In this document: positions 10,435 through 18,526 of the stretch, piece by piece | How positions within the stretch are numbered: position 1 is the first letter of the stretch | Layout: each line of letters starts with the position of its first letter | Translations under genes and position numbers: made by a program | Source of the DNA: Methylocella tundrae | Lineage (GTDB): Bacteria > Pseudomonadota > Alphaproteobacteria > Rhizobiales > Beijerinckiaceae | Length of the DNA: 64,000 nt | Assembly (NCBI RefSeq): GCF_901905185.1 | Contig: NZ_CABFMQ020000024.1 | Location: 62,001-126,000, forward strand | Direction: 5' to 3' | The notes under the pieces: model-generated | Seen by the model: the letters and a program-made list of their open reading frames with translations, nothing else | Database searches by the model: none | Told to the model about the DNA's origin: nothing

Positions 10435-11382
10435 GTGAGACTTGAAGCTGTGACGCGCCGCCGGCTTATGCTTGGCGGCTTCTGCCTCTGCTGTTTGCCC
10501 GGACGCTCGGGGGCGGCGTTCGCCGCCGATGGCCCTTTCGCCACGCAGGAGGTGGGCGAGGGCGTTCACATCCGGCGCGGAGTCGATGAAGACGCGACAT
10601 CCTCCAATGAGGACGCCATCGCCAATATCGGCTTCATCATCGGCCGCGATGGCGTGCTCGTCACCGACCCGGGAGGAAGCCTCATCGACGGCCAGAACCT
10701 GCGCGCCACAATCCGGCAAAAGACGCAGGCGCCGATCAAATATGTCGTGATGAGCCACATTCATCCAGATCACATTTTTGGCGCCGGGGCGTTTTTGCAG
10801 GATCAACCGATCTTTGTCGGCCATCACGCTCTGGCTGAAGCGATGCGCCAGCGCGGCGCATATTATCAGGGGGTGTTGGCTGATATCGTCGGTGCGGACC
10901 GGGCGGGGCAGATCGTGCAGCCGACGCTCGAAGTCAAGGAGACCGCGCTGCTGGATCTCGGCGACCGTATCGTCAGCGCGCATGCCCATGCTCCTGCTCA
11001 CACGACCTGCGATTTGAGCATGATAGACCAGAAGACGGGAATTTTGCTGCCGGCCGATCTCGTCTTCGTCAACCGCGCGCCCTCGCTCGATGGTTCGCTG
11101 CAGGGATGGCTGAAAGAACTCGCGAGCCTCAAAGCAATTGCCGCGCCGCGCGCCGTTCCCGGTCATGGTCCGGTCGCCATCGACTGGCCCGCCGGCGCGG
11201 CTGACATCGAGCGCTATCTGACGACGCTGCGGAACGATGTGAAGCAGGCGATCGCGGAGGGCGTCGACATTGACCAGGCGGAAAAAAAGGCGGCGCAGTC
11301 CGAAAGGGGAAACTGGAAGCTGTTTGAGGATTATAATGGGCGCAACGTGATTGCGGCTTATAAGGAGTTGGAATGGCAATGA
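10435..11382 (+). CDS. Quinoprotein relay system zinc metallohydrolase (MBL fold)
   Basis: A 315-residue metallo-beta-lactamase-fold protein. The start is a GTG at 10435 behind a good GGAGGT site. The N-terminus TRRRLML followed by a hydrophobic stretch looks like a Tat signal, so export with bound metal is likely. Zinc ligands are visible: His108, His110, Asp112 and His113 (HxHxDH), a later histidine in HAPAH, Asp in PADL and a PGHG histidine. It matches the metallohydrolase family found beside PQQ-dependent dehydrogenases (quinoprotein relay system type 2), whose biochemical role is not settled. The gene that follows is the usual partner family, which supports the assignment. Confidence 0.8.
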   Translation: MRLEAVTRRRLMLGGFCLCCLPGRSGAAFAADGPFATQEVGEGVHIRRGVDEDATSSNEDAIANIGFIIGRDGVLVTDPGGSLIDGQNLRATIRQKTQAPIKYVVMSHIHPDHIFGAGAFLQDQPIFVGHHALAEAMRQRGAYYQGVLADIVGADRAGQIVQPTLEVKETALLDLGDRIVSAHAHAPAHTTCDLSMIDQKTGILLPADLVFVNRAPSLDGSLQGWLKELASLKAIAAPRAVPGHGPVAIDWPAGAADIERYLTTLRNDVKQAIAEGVDIDQAEKKAAQSERGNWKLFEDYNGRNVIAAYKELEWQ

Positions 11383-11431
11383 CTGGCGCCGCCATCAAAA
11401 CCGTCTCCTGATGCGATCAAGGAAGCCAAAG

Positions 11432-11965
11432 ATGCGTCGTTCCCGCGTTCTCGTTCTGGCCTCAATGCTCGGCCTTTCGGGCGTTGGCTCAGCCGCCACG
11501 CAAGATCTGACGGGAGCAGCGCAGCAATCCGCTCCTTCCGGCATCGCAGGCGGGCGCGTCATTCACACGGACGAATTGGCGCAGCTTCTGTCCAGCGTTA
11601 TTCTGATCGATGTCTCCGCGACCACGGACCGGGACGCCAGCGCTGCTTCCGTCAAGGCGCCGGCGTCGCACCTGAGCATTCCGGGCAGCATCTGGATGCC
11701 CGACGCCGGTGCAACAAATATCAAGGATACGCAAAGTCACGCCTTCCTGCGTCGTCTCGAAACGCTATCGAATGACGATCCCGGACAGCCGATGGTGTTC
11801 TATGGCGAGGCGAAGGATCCGGCGAGCCGGAACGCCGCCGAACGAGCTGTAAGCCTCGGCTATCGCAGCGTGTTCTGGTATCCGGACGGGATCGAGGGCT
11901 GGCGGGGCGCAGGTCATGCGCTGGCCGCGCCGAAAGCCGAAATGGACGCGGGAAGCGCATCATAG
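11432..11965 (+). CDS. PQQ-associated CXXCW-family (rhodanese-like) protein without any cysteine
   Basis: A 177-residue exported protein; residues 1-22 form a signal peptide. The ATG at 11432 has AAGGAAG upstream and is preferred over the in-frame ATG at 11411. The C-terminal half shows the family pattern NAAERAVSLGYRSVFWYPDG.EGW, as in the PQQ-dependent-catabolism CXXCW proteins, which have a rhodanese-like fold and normally carry a cysteine pair just ahead of this stretch. Here that segment reads FYGEAKDPAS (Gly125 to Pro130 region), and no cysteine exists anywhere in the protein. It therefore keeps the fold and context but cannot do thiol chemistry. It follows the metallohydrolase by 49 bases, probably as an operon. 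Confidence 0.75.
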   Translation: MRRSRVLVLASMLGLSGVGSAATQDLTGAAQQSAPSGIAGGRVIHTDELAQLLSSVILIDVSATTDRDASAASVKAPASHLSIPGSIWMPDAGATNIKDTQSHAFLRRLETLSNDDPGQPMVFYGEAKDPASRNAAERAVSLGYRSVFWYPDGIEGWRGAGHALAAPKAEMDAGSAS

Positions 11966-11970
11966 ATTGA

Positions 11971-12010
11971 AGCCGCGGGGCTTTACGCACGCGGCTTTGT
12001 CATCCTTTAG
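11971..12010 (+). terminator. Hairpin terminator between convergent genes
   Basis: AGCCGCG (11971-11977) pairs perfectly with CGCGGCT (11990-11996) across a 12-base loop, followed by a T-rich tract. It sits between the rhodanese-like gene and the oppositely oriented minE. Confidence 0.6.
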
Positions 12011-12050
12011 CGCGCCTGAGCGGCCGCCAGTTTTCTGCGCCTTGAACGCT

Positions 12051-12386
12051 TCACCCCTCGACCGTCACCTCGACCGGCTTTAATTTTTGGAGCTCTGCTT
12101 TTTTTTTTGCTTCCTCGGCGTTCATCTTGACGTTGACGCAGAGGGGAGTTGGAATCTCCACCTCAACTTCGAGCGTTGAAATCACATCGCCGCTCTCCAT
12201 ACGCACGGTGATGGCGTCGGATTCGACCGGGAAATGCTTGGCGATGACGGCGATGATCTCTTCACGCAGCAAAGCGATCACGTCCGAAGCGCCGACGGCC
12301 GCGCGTTCATGCGCGAGCAGGAGTTTCAGCCGGTCCTTCGCAACCGGGGCGGTGGTGGGCCGCTTGAAGAAACTGATAATGTTCAT
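12051..12386 (-). CDS. minE: Cell division topological specificity factor MinE
   Basis: A 111-residue MinE. The N-terminal amphipathic membrane-targeting segment (MNIISFFKR) is followed by the anti-MinCD helix region ([12 protein letters not shown]), then the beta-strand dimerisation domain. A lysine- and glutamate-rich tail after residue 90 extends it beyond the 88 residues of E. coli MinE, as is common in alphaproteobacteria. MinE stimulates MinD ATPase and drives the pole-to-pole oscillation that keeps FtsZ rings at mid-cell. Its ATG overlaps the minD stop by four bases (ATGA), so the two are translationally coupled. Confidence 0.96.
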   Translation of the reverse strand: MNIISFFKRPTTAPVAKDRLKLLLAHERAAVGASDVIALLREEIIAVIAKHFPVESDAITVRMESGDVISTLEVEVEIPTPLCVNVKMNAEEAKKKAELQKLKPVEVTVEG

Positions 12387-13198
12387 GCCGCCCTCCGTCC
12401 GAAGATCTTGCCGAAGAAACTCTTTTTGTCGTTAGGCACCGTCATTTCGAGGCTCTCGCCATTAAGGCGCCGCGCGGCGTCGAAATACGCGCGAGCGGGC
12501 GCGCTCGGCGTTGCGCTAAGGGTCACCGGCGCGCCGATGTTTGAAGCCCGCAGCACTTCTTCGCTCTCCGGTATGATGCCAAGAAGCGGGATCGAGAGAA
12601 TCTCAAGCACGTCGTCGACCTTCAGCATCTCGCCGCGTTCGGCGCGCGCGGCGTCGTAGCGCGTCAGCAGAAGGTGCTTTTCCATGTGATCGCCTCTTTC
12701 GGCCTTCTCGGTTTTCGAGTCGAGAAGGCCGATGATGCGATCTGAGTCGCGCACCGAGGAGACCTCCGGATTGGTCACGACGATCGCAACATCGGCGTGC
12801 CGCATCGCCAGCGTCGCTCCGCGTTCGATGCCGGCTGGGCTGTCGCAGATGATCCAGTCGAATTTTTCCTTGAGCTCGGCGATGACGCGGGCGACGCCTT
12901 CATCGGTCAGGGCGTCCTTGTCGCGCGTCTGCGAGGCGGGCAGCAGGGAGAGCGTAGGGATGCGCTTGTCGCGGATCAGCGCCTGAGACAGCTTGGCGTC
13001 GCCCTGCACGACATTGATGAGATCGTAGACGACGCGGCGCTCGGCGCCCATCACCAGGTCAAGATTGCGCAGTCCGACGTCGAAATCGACGAGAACGACG
13101 TTTTTTCCTCCTTTGGCAAGGGCGACCCCCAATGCGGCTGTCGACGTTGTCTTGCCGACGCCGCCTTTGCCGGACGTAACGACCAGAACTTTGGCCAT
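12383..13198 (-). CDS. minD: Septum site-determining protein MinD (ATPase)
   Basis: A 271-residue ParA/MinD-type ATPase. The deviant Walker A motif KGGVGKTT is near residue 10, and the C-terminus ends in an amphipathic membrane-targeting helix (FFGKIFGRR). MinD binds the membrane as an ATP dimer, recruits MinC and is released by MinE. The open frame extends to 13243, but the ATG at 13198 gives the usual N-terminus ([10 protein letters not shown]), and AGGGGAG stands 9 bases ahead of it. It lies between minC, 107 bases upstream, and minE, which overlaps it. Confidence 0.97.
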   Translation of the reverse strand: MAKVLVVTSGKGGVGKTTSTAALGVALAKGGKNVVLVDFDVGLRNLDLVMGAERRVVYDLINVVQGDAKLSQALIRDKRIPTLSLLPASQTRDKDALTDEGVARVIAELKEKFDWIICDSPAGIERGATLAMRHADVAIVVTNPEVSSVRDSDRIIGLLDSKTEKAERGDHMEKHLLLTRYDAARAERGEMLKVDDVLEILSIPLLGIIPESEEVLRASNIGAPVTLSATPSAPARAYFDAARRLNGESLEMTVPNDKKSFFGKIFGRRAA

Positions 13199-13305
13199 GT
13201 GTGCCATCTCCCCTCTTAAGCGCGCCAGCCCGAAAAGCCGCAAACTCTTCGGATCAGATCATGCGTTGAAACACTCATCGATCGCCCCAACATGAGGCGA
13301 ACGGC

Positions 13306-14061
13306 CTAGTCCTGAGCCGTGATCATCAACGAATCGCCGTCGAGCCAGACCTGAACGGATCGTCCGCGCAGCGTCGCCTCCATATCGTCGGCGGTCATGT
13401 AGAGACCATCGATCGCAAGCAATTCCGCTTCGAGCTTGCGGCAGAAGATGCGCGCGCGCGGATGGCCGGCGCCTGCGATCGCCCGTCCGCGCAGCGCGCC
13501 ATAGATGTGAATGGATCCGCCCGCGACGATCTCGGCTCCAGAGGCGACGGAGCCGACGACGATAACGTCGCCGTCGAGATGCTCGATATATTGGCCCGAG
13601 CGCAAAGGGGTTTCGAGCAATAGCGCATTCGAGCGCTGCGGCGCCGGCGCGGCAGTGGCCTCCTGCGCCTTGGCGTCGTCCGGCGATTCGCCCCCGTCGA
13701 TGATCTTCGCGATTGTATCGACCGTCGATCTCGGGGTTTCATTGACGTAGCGTCCGCCGCTCACAAATGGCGGCGGCATTCCGTATTCGCGCCAGGTCGG
13801 ATCGCCGCCTTCAATTCCCATGATCTGAATGTTGCGTTCAAACAGGTTTTTGGTGAGATCGACAACCTCGGCCTTGCCGAGCTCAAGATTGGAAAGGTCG
13901 AGCACGATCGGCCGGCCGACGAAAAAACCGGGCGAGCGCTCGACCCAGGCGTCGAGTTCGGCCAGCCAGTCCGTCAAGGGCGCTTGAGGCGCGAGCGCCA
14001 TGGCGTGGAACGAGCGGCTGTGGAAGCGGATTGAATGTCGTGGACGGGCTGCGGCAGTCAC
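13306..14061 (-). CDS. minC: Septum site-determining protein MinC
   Basis: A 251-residue FtsZ assembly inhibitor. The N-terminal domain (about residues 1-105) is the FtsZ-binding part. After an Ala/Pro-rich linker, residues 140-245 form the C-terminal beta-helix that dimerises and binds MinD, with the repeated pattern IYGALRGRAIAGA. Translation probably starts at a GTG at 14061, with GAGG seven bases upstream. It is the first gene of the minCDE operon; the divergent DUF6481 gene lies about 240 bases away, so both promoters should be in 14062-14301. Confidence 0.94.
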   Translation of the reverse strand: MTAAARPRHSIRFHSRSFHAMALAPQAPLTDWLAELDAWVERSPGFFVGRPIVLDLSNLELGKAEVVDLTKNLFERNIQIMGIEGGDPTWREYGMPPPFVSGGRYVNETPRSTVDTIAKIIDGGESPDDAKAQEATAAPAPQRSNALLLETPLRSGQYIEHLDGDVIVVGSVASGAEIVAGGSIHIYGALRGRAIAGAGHPRARIFCRKLEAELLAIDGLYMTADDMEATLRGRSVQVWLDGDSLMITAQD

Positions 14062-14301
14062 GTGGGCGCCTCGAGATTTTGCTATGTTGATTTACGCAAC
14101 GTATGGTTAATGACCCGTTAAATCTTGGGCTTTCGGCGCTCCGCATCGGCGATTATCAGAGCTTTGAGGGCCGAAAGGGCGAACCGAACGCCTTGCGGAC
14201 GCGCGAAAACGCATTTGAATTCGTGACAAAGGCTCCTTGCGCGGTTAGGCAGCGGGTACGGTTGATTTCCTCGAATCGGAAAGTTGTAAAAGGCATATTC
14301 G

Positions 14302-14667
14302 ATGTGCGCGTTTAAGATAGACAAATTTGGCGACCGCCTCAGCAATGCAGCGAACGCGAAGAAGGCGTTATTGGAGAAATTCCGCGCCAAGACTGAAGTC
14401 GATGAGGAAACCGTTGCCAAGCGTGAGGCGGCCCGGCGGGAAATTATCGCCGCGCGCGACGCCCGGGCGTTGGAGCGCAAGGCCGCCGAGGAAGAAAGGC
14501 GAGCCCGCGAGGCTGTGGAAAAGGCCGAGCGCGACGCGGCCCTGAAGGCGGAAGAGGAGGCTCGCGCATTGGAGGCGGCGGCGGAGGCCGAACGCGCCGC
14601 GGCGCTCGAGATCGAACGCAAGAAAGCGCGCGACGCCCGCTATGCGGCCCGCAAGGCGCGCAAATAG
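14302..14667 (+). CDS. DUF6481 family small coiled-coil protein
   Basis: A 121-residue highly charged protein. After a short N-terminus (MCAFKIDKFGDRL) with the LEKFRAK pattern typical of DUF6481, almost the whole chain is an Ala/Glu/Lys/Arg-rich helix (residues 30-121) that should form one long coiled coil and ends in a basic tail (YAARKARK). The family is found in Hyphomicrobiales and has no established function; a nucleic-acid-binding role is only a guess from the basic tail. It is transcribed away from minC and is not in an obvious operon. Confidence 0.75.
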   Translation: MCAFKIDKFGDRLSNAANAKKALLEKFRAKTEVDEETVAKREAARREIIAARDARALERKAAEEERRAREAVEKAERDAALKAEEEARALEAAAEAERAAALEIERKKARDARYAARKARK

Positions 14668-14702
14668 GCGCCTTATTTTCGATTGGCGGTCGCCGCGGAA
14701 GT

Positions 14703-15656
14703 TTAGGCGCCCGGCTTTCGCGCGACGAGAAGGAGACCGCTGCCCTCGTCCCGCGTTCGCCGTGGAGGTCCGAACAGCCTGTCCATGACGGAACCGAGTG
14801 CGAAGCCTACCAAGGCGGAGGCGTGCCAGGACCAGGCCGGTTTGAAATAGATGTCCTTGCAGCGCACCGGCGAGCAGCGTTCGATCCAATAGACGAGGCT
14901 GTCCATTTTCGACCATGCGACATGCCGGATCGTTTCCACAATGAGTCCCTGACTTTGCGCCAGGGCGCGTAAGGCGCCCTCGCTCCACCAGGTCAGATGG
15001 TGCGGCGGCGCGTTGAGAAGAAAATTAGGAATGCGCGCCATCGCCGACGGCACATGTGGAACGCCGACGATGACCCTGCCGCCGGGCTTTGCCGCCGCCG
15101 CCATTTCGGCGAAGATCTGCGCGGGCTTTTCGACATGCTCGATGACCTGAAACGCGCAGACCGCATCATAGGACGCGGTGTTGCCGGCGAGATGCTCGGC
15201 GAGAGTCTGCGCGCAAGCCCAATCAGCGTCGGCGGCGCCGACGAAATGCGGGTCAAGGCCAAAATAATTCGCATGGGTGACAAACGGGCGAAATCCGCCA
15301 TAGCCGCAGCCGACGTCGAGAACGCGCGCGCCTGCCTCGATATAACTTGCGGCAAGAAGAAATTCGCCGCGCGGGCGATCTTCGCGTGGAAATAATTTGG
15401 GGCCGAGGGTTCTGTAGAACCCGTGGTAGAATTCCGCATCGCCGGCCAACGCCGGCGAAAAGAACAGCAAGCCAGTGGGCGAGCGCCATAAGGAAAGATG
15501 CGTCGCTCCGCCAAAGCTCGGGCGCGCATTGACCTTGAATTCGATCTCCCAAAGGCGCGCCAGGAAGCCGCAACTGACGATTTGGACAAGCTCCGTCGCG
15601 GGATCGCCGGTGATGGGACAGGGTGGATGGTCGCTTGGCGCTTCAGAAATGGTCAA
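14703..15656 (-). CDS. Class I SAM-dependent methyltransferase
   Basis: A 317-residue protein with a class I methyltransferase core. SAM-binding motif I is VLDVGCGYGG near residue 115; the acidic motif II equivalent is in GLDPH; FQVIEHVEKP and a GG.V.VGVPH strand follow. A CPITG segment at the N-terminus is reminiscent of methyltransferases that methylate sugars or small metabolites. The start is uncertain: the best candidate is a TTG at 15656, with an in-frame stop not far upstream and no clear ribosome site. It diverges from the alpha-oxoamine synthase gene, about 125 bases apart, and may belong to the lipid-type locus that follows. Confidence 0.75.
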   Translation of the reverse strand: MTISEAPSDHPPCPITGDPATELVQIVSCGFLARLWEIEFKVNARPSFGGATHLSLWRSPTGLLFFSPALAGDAEFYHGFYRTLGPKLFPREDRPRGEFLLAASYIEAGARVLDVGCGYGGFRPFVTHANYFGLDPHFVGAADADWACAQTLAEHLAGNTASYDAVCAFQVIEHVEKPAQIFAEMAAAAKPGGRVIVGVPHVPSAMARIPNFLLNAPPHHLTWWSEGALRALAQSQGLIVETIRHVAWSKMDSLVYWIERCSPVRCKDIYFKPAWSWHASALVGFALGSVMDRLFGPPRRTRDEGSGLLLVARKPGA

Positions 15657-15781
15657 CAGATTGCCGGGATGGGTGCGATGCGGGCGAGCCGGACCCTATC
15701 AGGCGCGCCGCGCTCTGGAAATGGACGTTTGGCGGGTGATCGGCTATTGAGGCGAAGCTCTGGAACGCGCAGGATGTGACG

Positions 15782-17182
15782 ATGAAGCCACGTAAACGGC
15801 CGGGCCTTGATGAAGAAGATCGGCAAAGACTCGATAAGCTCGTTCTCAATCGCCTGAGAGCTCAGCCGGCTGGGCCGAAGGAGCCTTCAACGATATCCGC
15901 GGAGCCGGAGCGCACCGCTCGCGACGGCGTAATGGATTTCCAAAATCTGCCTGGCTATCAGGAATTGAGGCTCCAGCGCTCCATGGCGGCTGTTGTCGGC
16001 CTCGACAATCCTTTCTTCAGGCTGCACGAAACCGCGGCGGGCGCGACGACCGTGATGGACGGCCGCCGCTTCGTGAATTTTTCGTCCTATGATTATCTCG
16101 GGCTGAACCAGCATCCTGAAGTCCGCGCCGCGGCTCACGCCGCCATCGACGAATTTGGAACGTCGGCCTCGGCGAGCCGCGTCGTCGCTGGCGAACGCCC
16201 CGGGCATCGTACGCTCGAACAGGCTCTAGCCGAACATTATCAGCAGGAAAGCTGCGTCGTTTTCGTCAGCGGCCACGGCGCTAACGTTTCGACGATCGGC
16301 GCGCTTTTGGGCCCCAAAGACCTTATCGTGCATGACAGTCTCGCGCATAACAGCATCGTCCTCGGCGCGACGCTGTCGCGCGCCGAAAGACGGAGCTTCC
16401 CGCACAATGACTGCGAGGCGCTCGATTCGCTTCTCGCCGCTATGCGCGACCAGTTCGATCGCGTGCTGATCGTGGTCGAGGGCCTCTATAGCATGGACGG
16501 CGACAGTCCGGACCTGCCGCGTCTCATCGAGATCAAACGCCGCCATGAGGCATGGCTGATGGTTGATGAGGCGCATGGGCTCGGCGTCCTCGGCGACAGG
16601 GGCTACGGCCTCTTCGAGCAGGCGGGCGCCGATCCGCGCGACGTCGATATATGGATGGGCACGCTGTCGAAGACCCTCGCCAGCTGTGGCGGATTCATTG
16701 CGGGGTCGACCGCGCTCGTCGAATATCTGAAATGCATGTCAGGCGGGTTTGTCTATTCCGTCGGTCTGTCGCCGCCGCTCGCAGCCGCCTCTGCGACGGC
16801 CCTTTCGATTTTGCGCCGCGAACCACAGCGGGTCGAGCGCCTCACCGCGGCGAGCCGGCTCTTTCTCGCGGCCGCGAGGGCTCGCGGATTGGACGCGGGC
16901 GCCTCATCGGGACGGGCGATCATACCGATCCTTGTGGGAAATTCCGTCGCCGCCGTGGCGGTCAGCCAAAAGCTCTTCGAACGCGGCGTCAATGTGCAGC
17001 CGATCATCTATCCGGCCGTGCCGGAGCGCGCCGCGCGACTGCGCTTCTTTCTGACGTCCGAACATACGCCGGAGCAGATACATCTTGCCGTCGACGCGCT
17101 CGCCGATTCGATCAGGGAAATCGACGAAAGCGACTTCTTCCGCAACATCATGGGCTTGGCCAAGGGCGACAGAGGGCTCTAA
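15782..17182 (+). CDS. Alpha-oxoamine synthase family PLP enzyme (serine palmitoyltransferase/AONS-like)
   Basis: A 466-residue fold-type I PLP enzyme of the alpha-oxoamine synthase family, which condenses an acyl thioester with an amino acid and releases CO2 (serine palmitoyltransferase, BioF, Kbl). Visible signatures are SSYDYLGL near residue 100, the FVSGHGAN substrate-pocket region, DEAHGLGVLG binding the cofactor, and Lys297 in GTLSKT as the Schiff-base lysine. An about 60-residue charged N-terminal extension is unusual for BioF or Kbl. The ATG at 15782 has AGGA seven bases upstream; a GTG at 15776 is the alternative. No biotin or threonine genes are near; a thioesterase-less polyketide synthase lies in the same locus, so a role in releasing its chain is inferred. 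Confidence 0.85.
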   Translation: MKPRKRPGLDEEDRQRLDKLVLNRLRAQPAGPKEPSTISAEPERTARDGVMDFQNLPGYQELRLQRSMAAVVGLDNPFFRLHETAAGATTVMDGRRFVNFSSYDYLGLNQHPEVRAAAHAAIDEFGTSASASRVVAGERPGHRTLEQALAEHYQQESCVVFVSGHGANVSTIGALLGPKDLIVHDSLAHNSIVLGATLSRAERRSFPHNDCEALDSLLAAMRDQFDRVLIVVEGLYSMDGDSPDLPRLIEIKRRHEAWLMVDEAHGLGVLGDRGYGLFEQAGADPRDVDIWMGTLSKTLASCGGFIAGSTALVEYLKCMSGGFVYSVGLSPPLAAASATALSILRREPQRVERLTAASRLFLAAARARGLDAGASSGRAIIPILVGNSVAAVAVSQKLFERGVNVQPIIYPAVPERAARLRFFLTSEHTPEQIHLAVDALADSIREIDESDFFRNIMGLAKGDRGL

Positions 17183-17203
17183 AGAGTGGAGCTTTGACGA
17201 AGC

Positions 17204-18391
17204 CTATGCGGGCGGGCGCCGGCGGCGCAGAACGACGACGTCCTGCGGACTACGGACGAGATAGTCGATGCCGGCCCAGCGCAAGCGCCTGGATCCGAGT
17301 GCGCCGAGAATGCAGACGAAATGAAAACTCCACCATAGAGGCCGCAAGAAACGTTCGACCCGCCAATAGAGCGCAAGGTCGCAATCCTGCGTTTCCGGCC
17401 AGAGCGAGCGGACGATGCGCCGTCGGTTCTGATAGCGCAACTCGCCAAATCCGGCCGATAGAGCCAGCGTGAAAAATCCAGCGATCTGCCCTTGAAGCGC
17501 GAGGAAGACGGCGAGACAGGCGCCGATGATCGGTAGACCCGTGGTCAACGCGGCGAAAAGCCAAAGCATCGGCACATGCGTCAGCATCAGGCGATATTGC
17601 CGCTGACCGAAAGCGAAAGCCTCCTTCCAATCCATTGCAATCGGCGACAGAAGGAGGCTCTGGCGCGGTGAGAAAATGGCGCGGCCGGCCGCGTTGAGCG
17701 CGCGCGTCATCTGCAGATCGTCGCTGATCGCGCCTCGCCAATAGGCCGCGATGTCGATCTGCTCCAGCGTCTCGCGACGGACCGCTGTGGCGCCGCCCCA
17801 ACACAAATTGATGACGTCCGGAATGCGCGGCAGGGTGACGATCGAGGCGTTCGCCGCCGCGACGACAGCCGAACTGATCCGCCCATCCGTTGGAATCATC
17901 CAGCGGTAGCCGGTCACCGAGTCATAGCCGGCGTCGATCAGCGCCGAGACGAGCCGCGCCAGCCATTCGGGAGCGGGCAGCGTATCGGCATCGGTAAACA
18001 CGATGATCTCGTCCTCGCTTCGGATCGCCTTCAGAGCCGCGAGGAGGTTCCACACCTTTTGGCCGCCGTGCTCAACGGGACCTGCGACGACGGTGGCCAG
18101 ATTCGCGCCGGGCTTGCGGGCCGCCTCGTTCAGCAAGGCGAAGGCCGGATCGTCGCCTGATTCAACCGCCGCGACAATGCGGTAGTCGGGATAATCCTGA
18201 GCGCGCAGACGCTGGAGAAAATCCTCGGTCAAGGCCGACCGGTTTTTGATGGCGACGATGACCGCCACGGGAGGAGTCCTGCCCGGGACCTCCGCGCGCG
18301 GCAACCCCCAGGTGTAGCGCCACGCCGAGAGCGTGCTTATCACCTCGATGATGATCCAGATAATCAAAATAGTGGGGATAGCTAAGGACAT
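17204..18391 (-). CDS. Ceramide glucosyltransferase-like (GT21/HpnI-type) membrane glycosyltransferase
   Basis: A 395-residue GT-A glycosyltransferase. One N-terminal membrane segment (residues 3-22) precedes the catalytic domain, and two or three hydrophobic segments follow after residue 285. The pattern is that of ceramide glucosyltransferase and the hopanoid enzyme HpnI: TDADT (metal-binding DxD, near residue 132), GGATAVRRE, and ISDDLQMTRAL carrying the catalytic aspartate. The last motif, normally QxxRW, appears as RQYRL and so lacks the tryptophan. A lipid acceptor is likely from the family; sphingoid-type or hopanoid acceptors cannot be told apart by sequence. Its 3' end lies 21 bases from the alpha-oxoamine synthase, tail to tail. 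Confidence 0.8.
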   Translation of the reverse strand: MSLAIPTILIIWIIIEVISTLSAWRYTWGLPRAEVPGRTPPVAVIVAIKNRSALTEDFLQRLRAQDYPDYRIVAAVESGDDPAFALLNEAARKPGANLATVVAGPVEHGGQKVWNLLAALKAIRSEDEIIVFTDADTLPAPEWLARLVSALIDAGYDSVTGYRWMIPTDGRISSAVVAAANASIVTLPRIPDVINLCWGGATAVRRETLEQIDIAAYWRGAISDDLQMTRALNAAGRAIFSPRQSLLLSPIAMDWKEAFAFGQRQYRLMLTHVPMLWLFAALTTGLPIIGACLAVFLALQGQIAGFFTLALSAGFGELRYQNRRRIVRSLWPETQDCDLALYWRVERFLRPLWWSFHFVCILGALGSRRLRWAGIDYLVRSPQDVVVLRRRRPPA

Positions 18392-18526
18392 GGCGCTTTT
18401 TTGACACAGTGCCTGACTATTTTACTCAGACTCGAAATGGAGGCTTGGTAGCCGGGGGCGGTGCTGCGATCATTGCTTATGAATGAACGGATTACTTCGA
18501 GTAGAGCGTAAGTCGGGGGCGAGACT

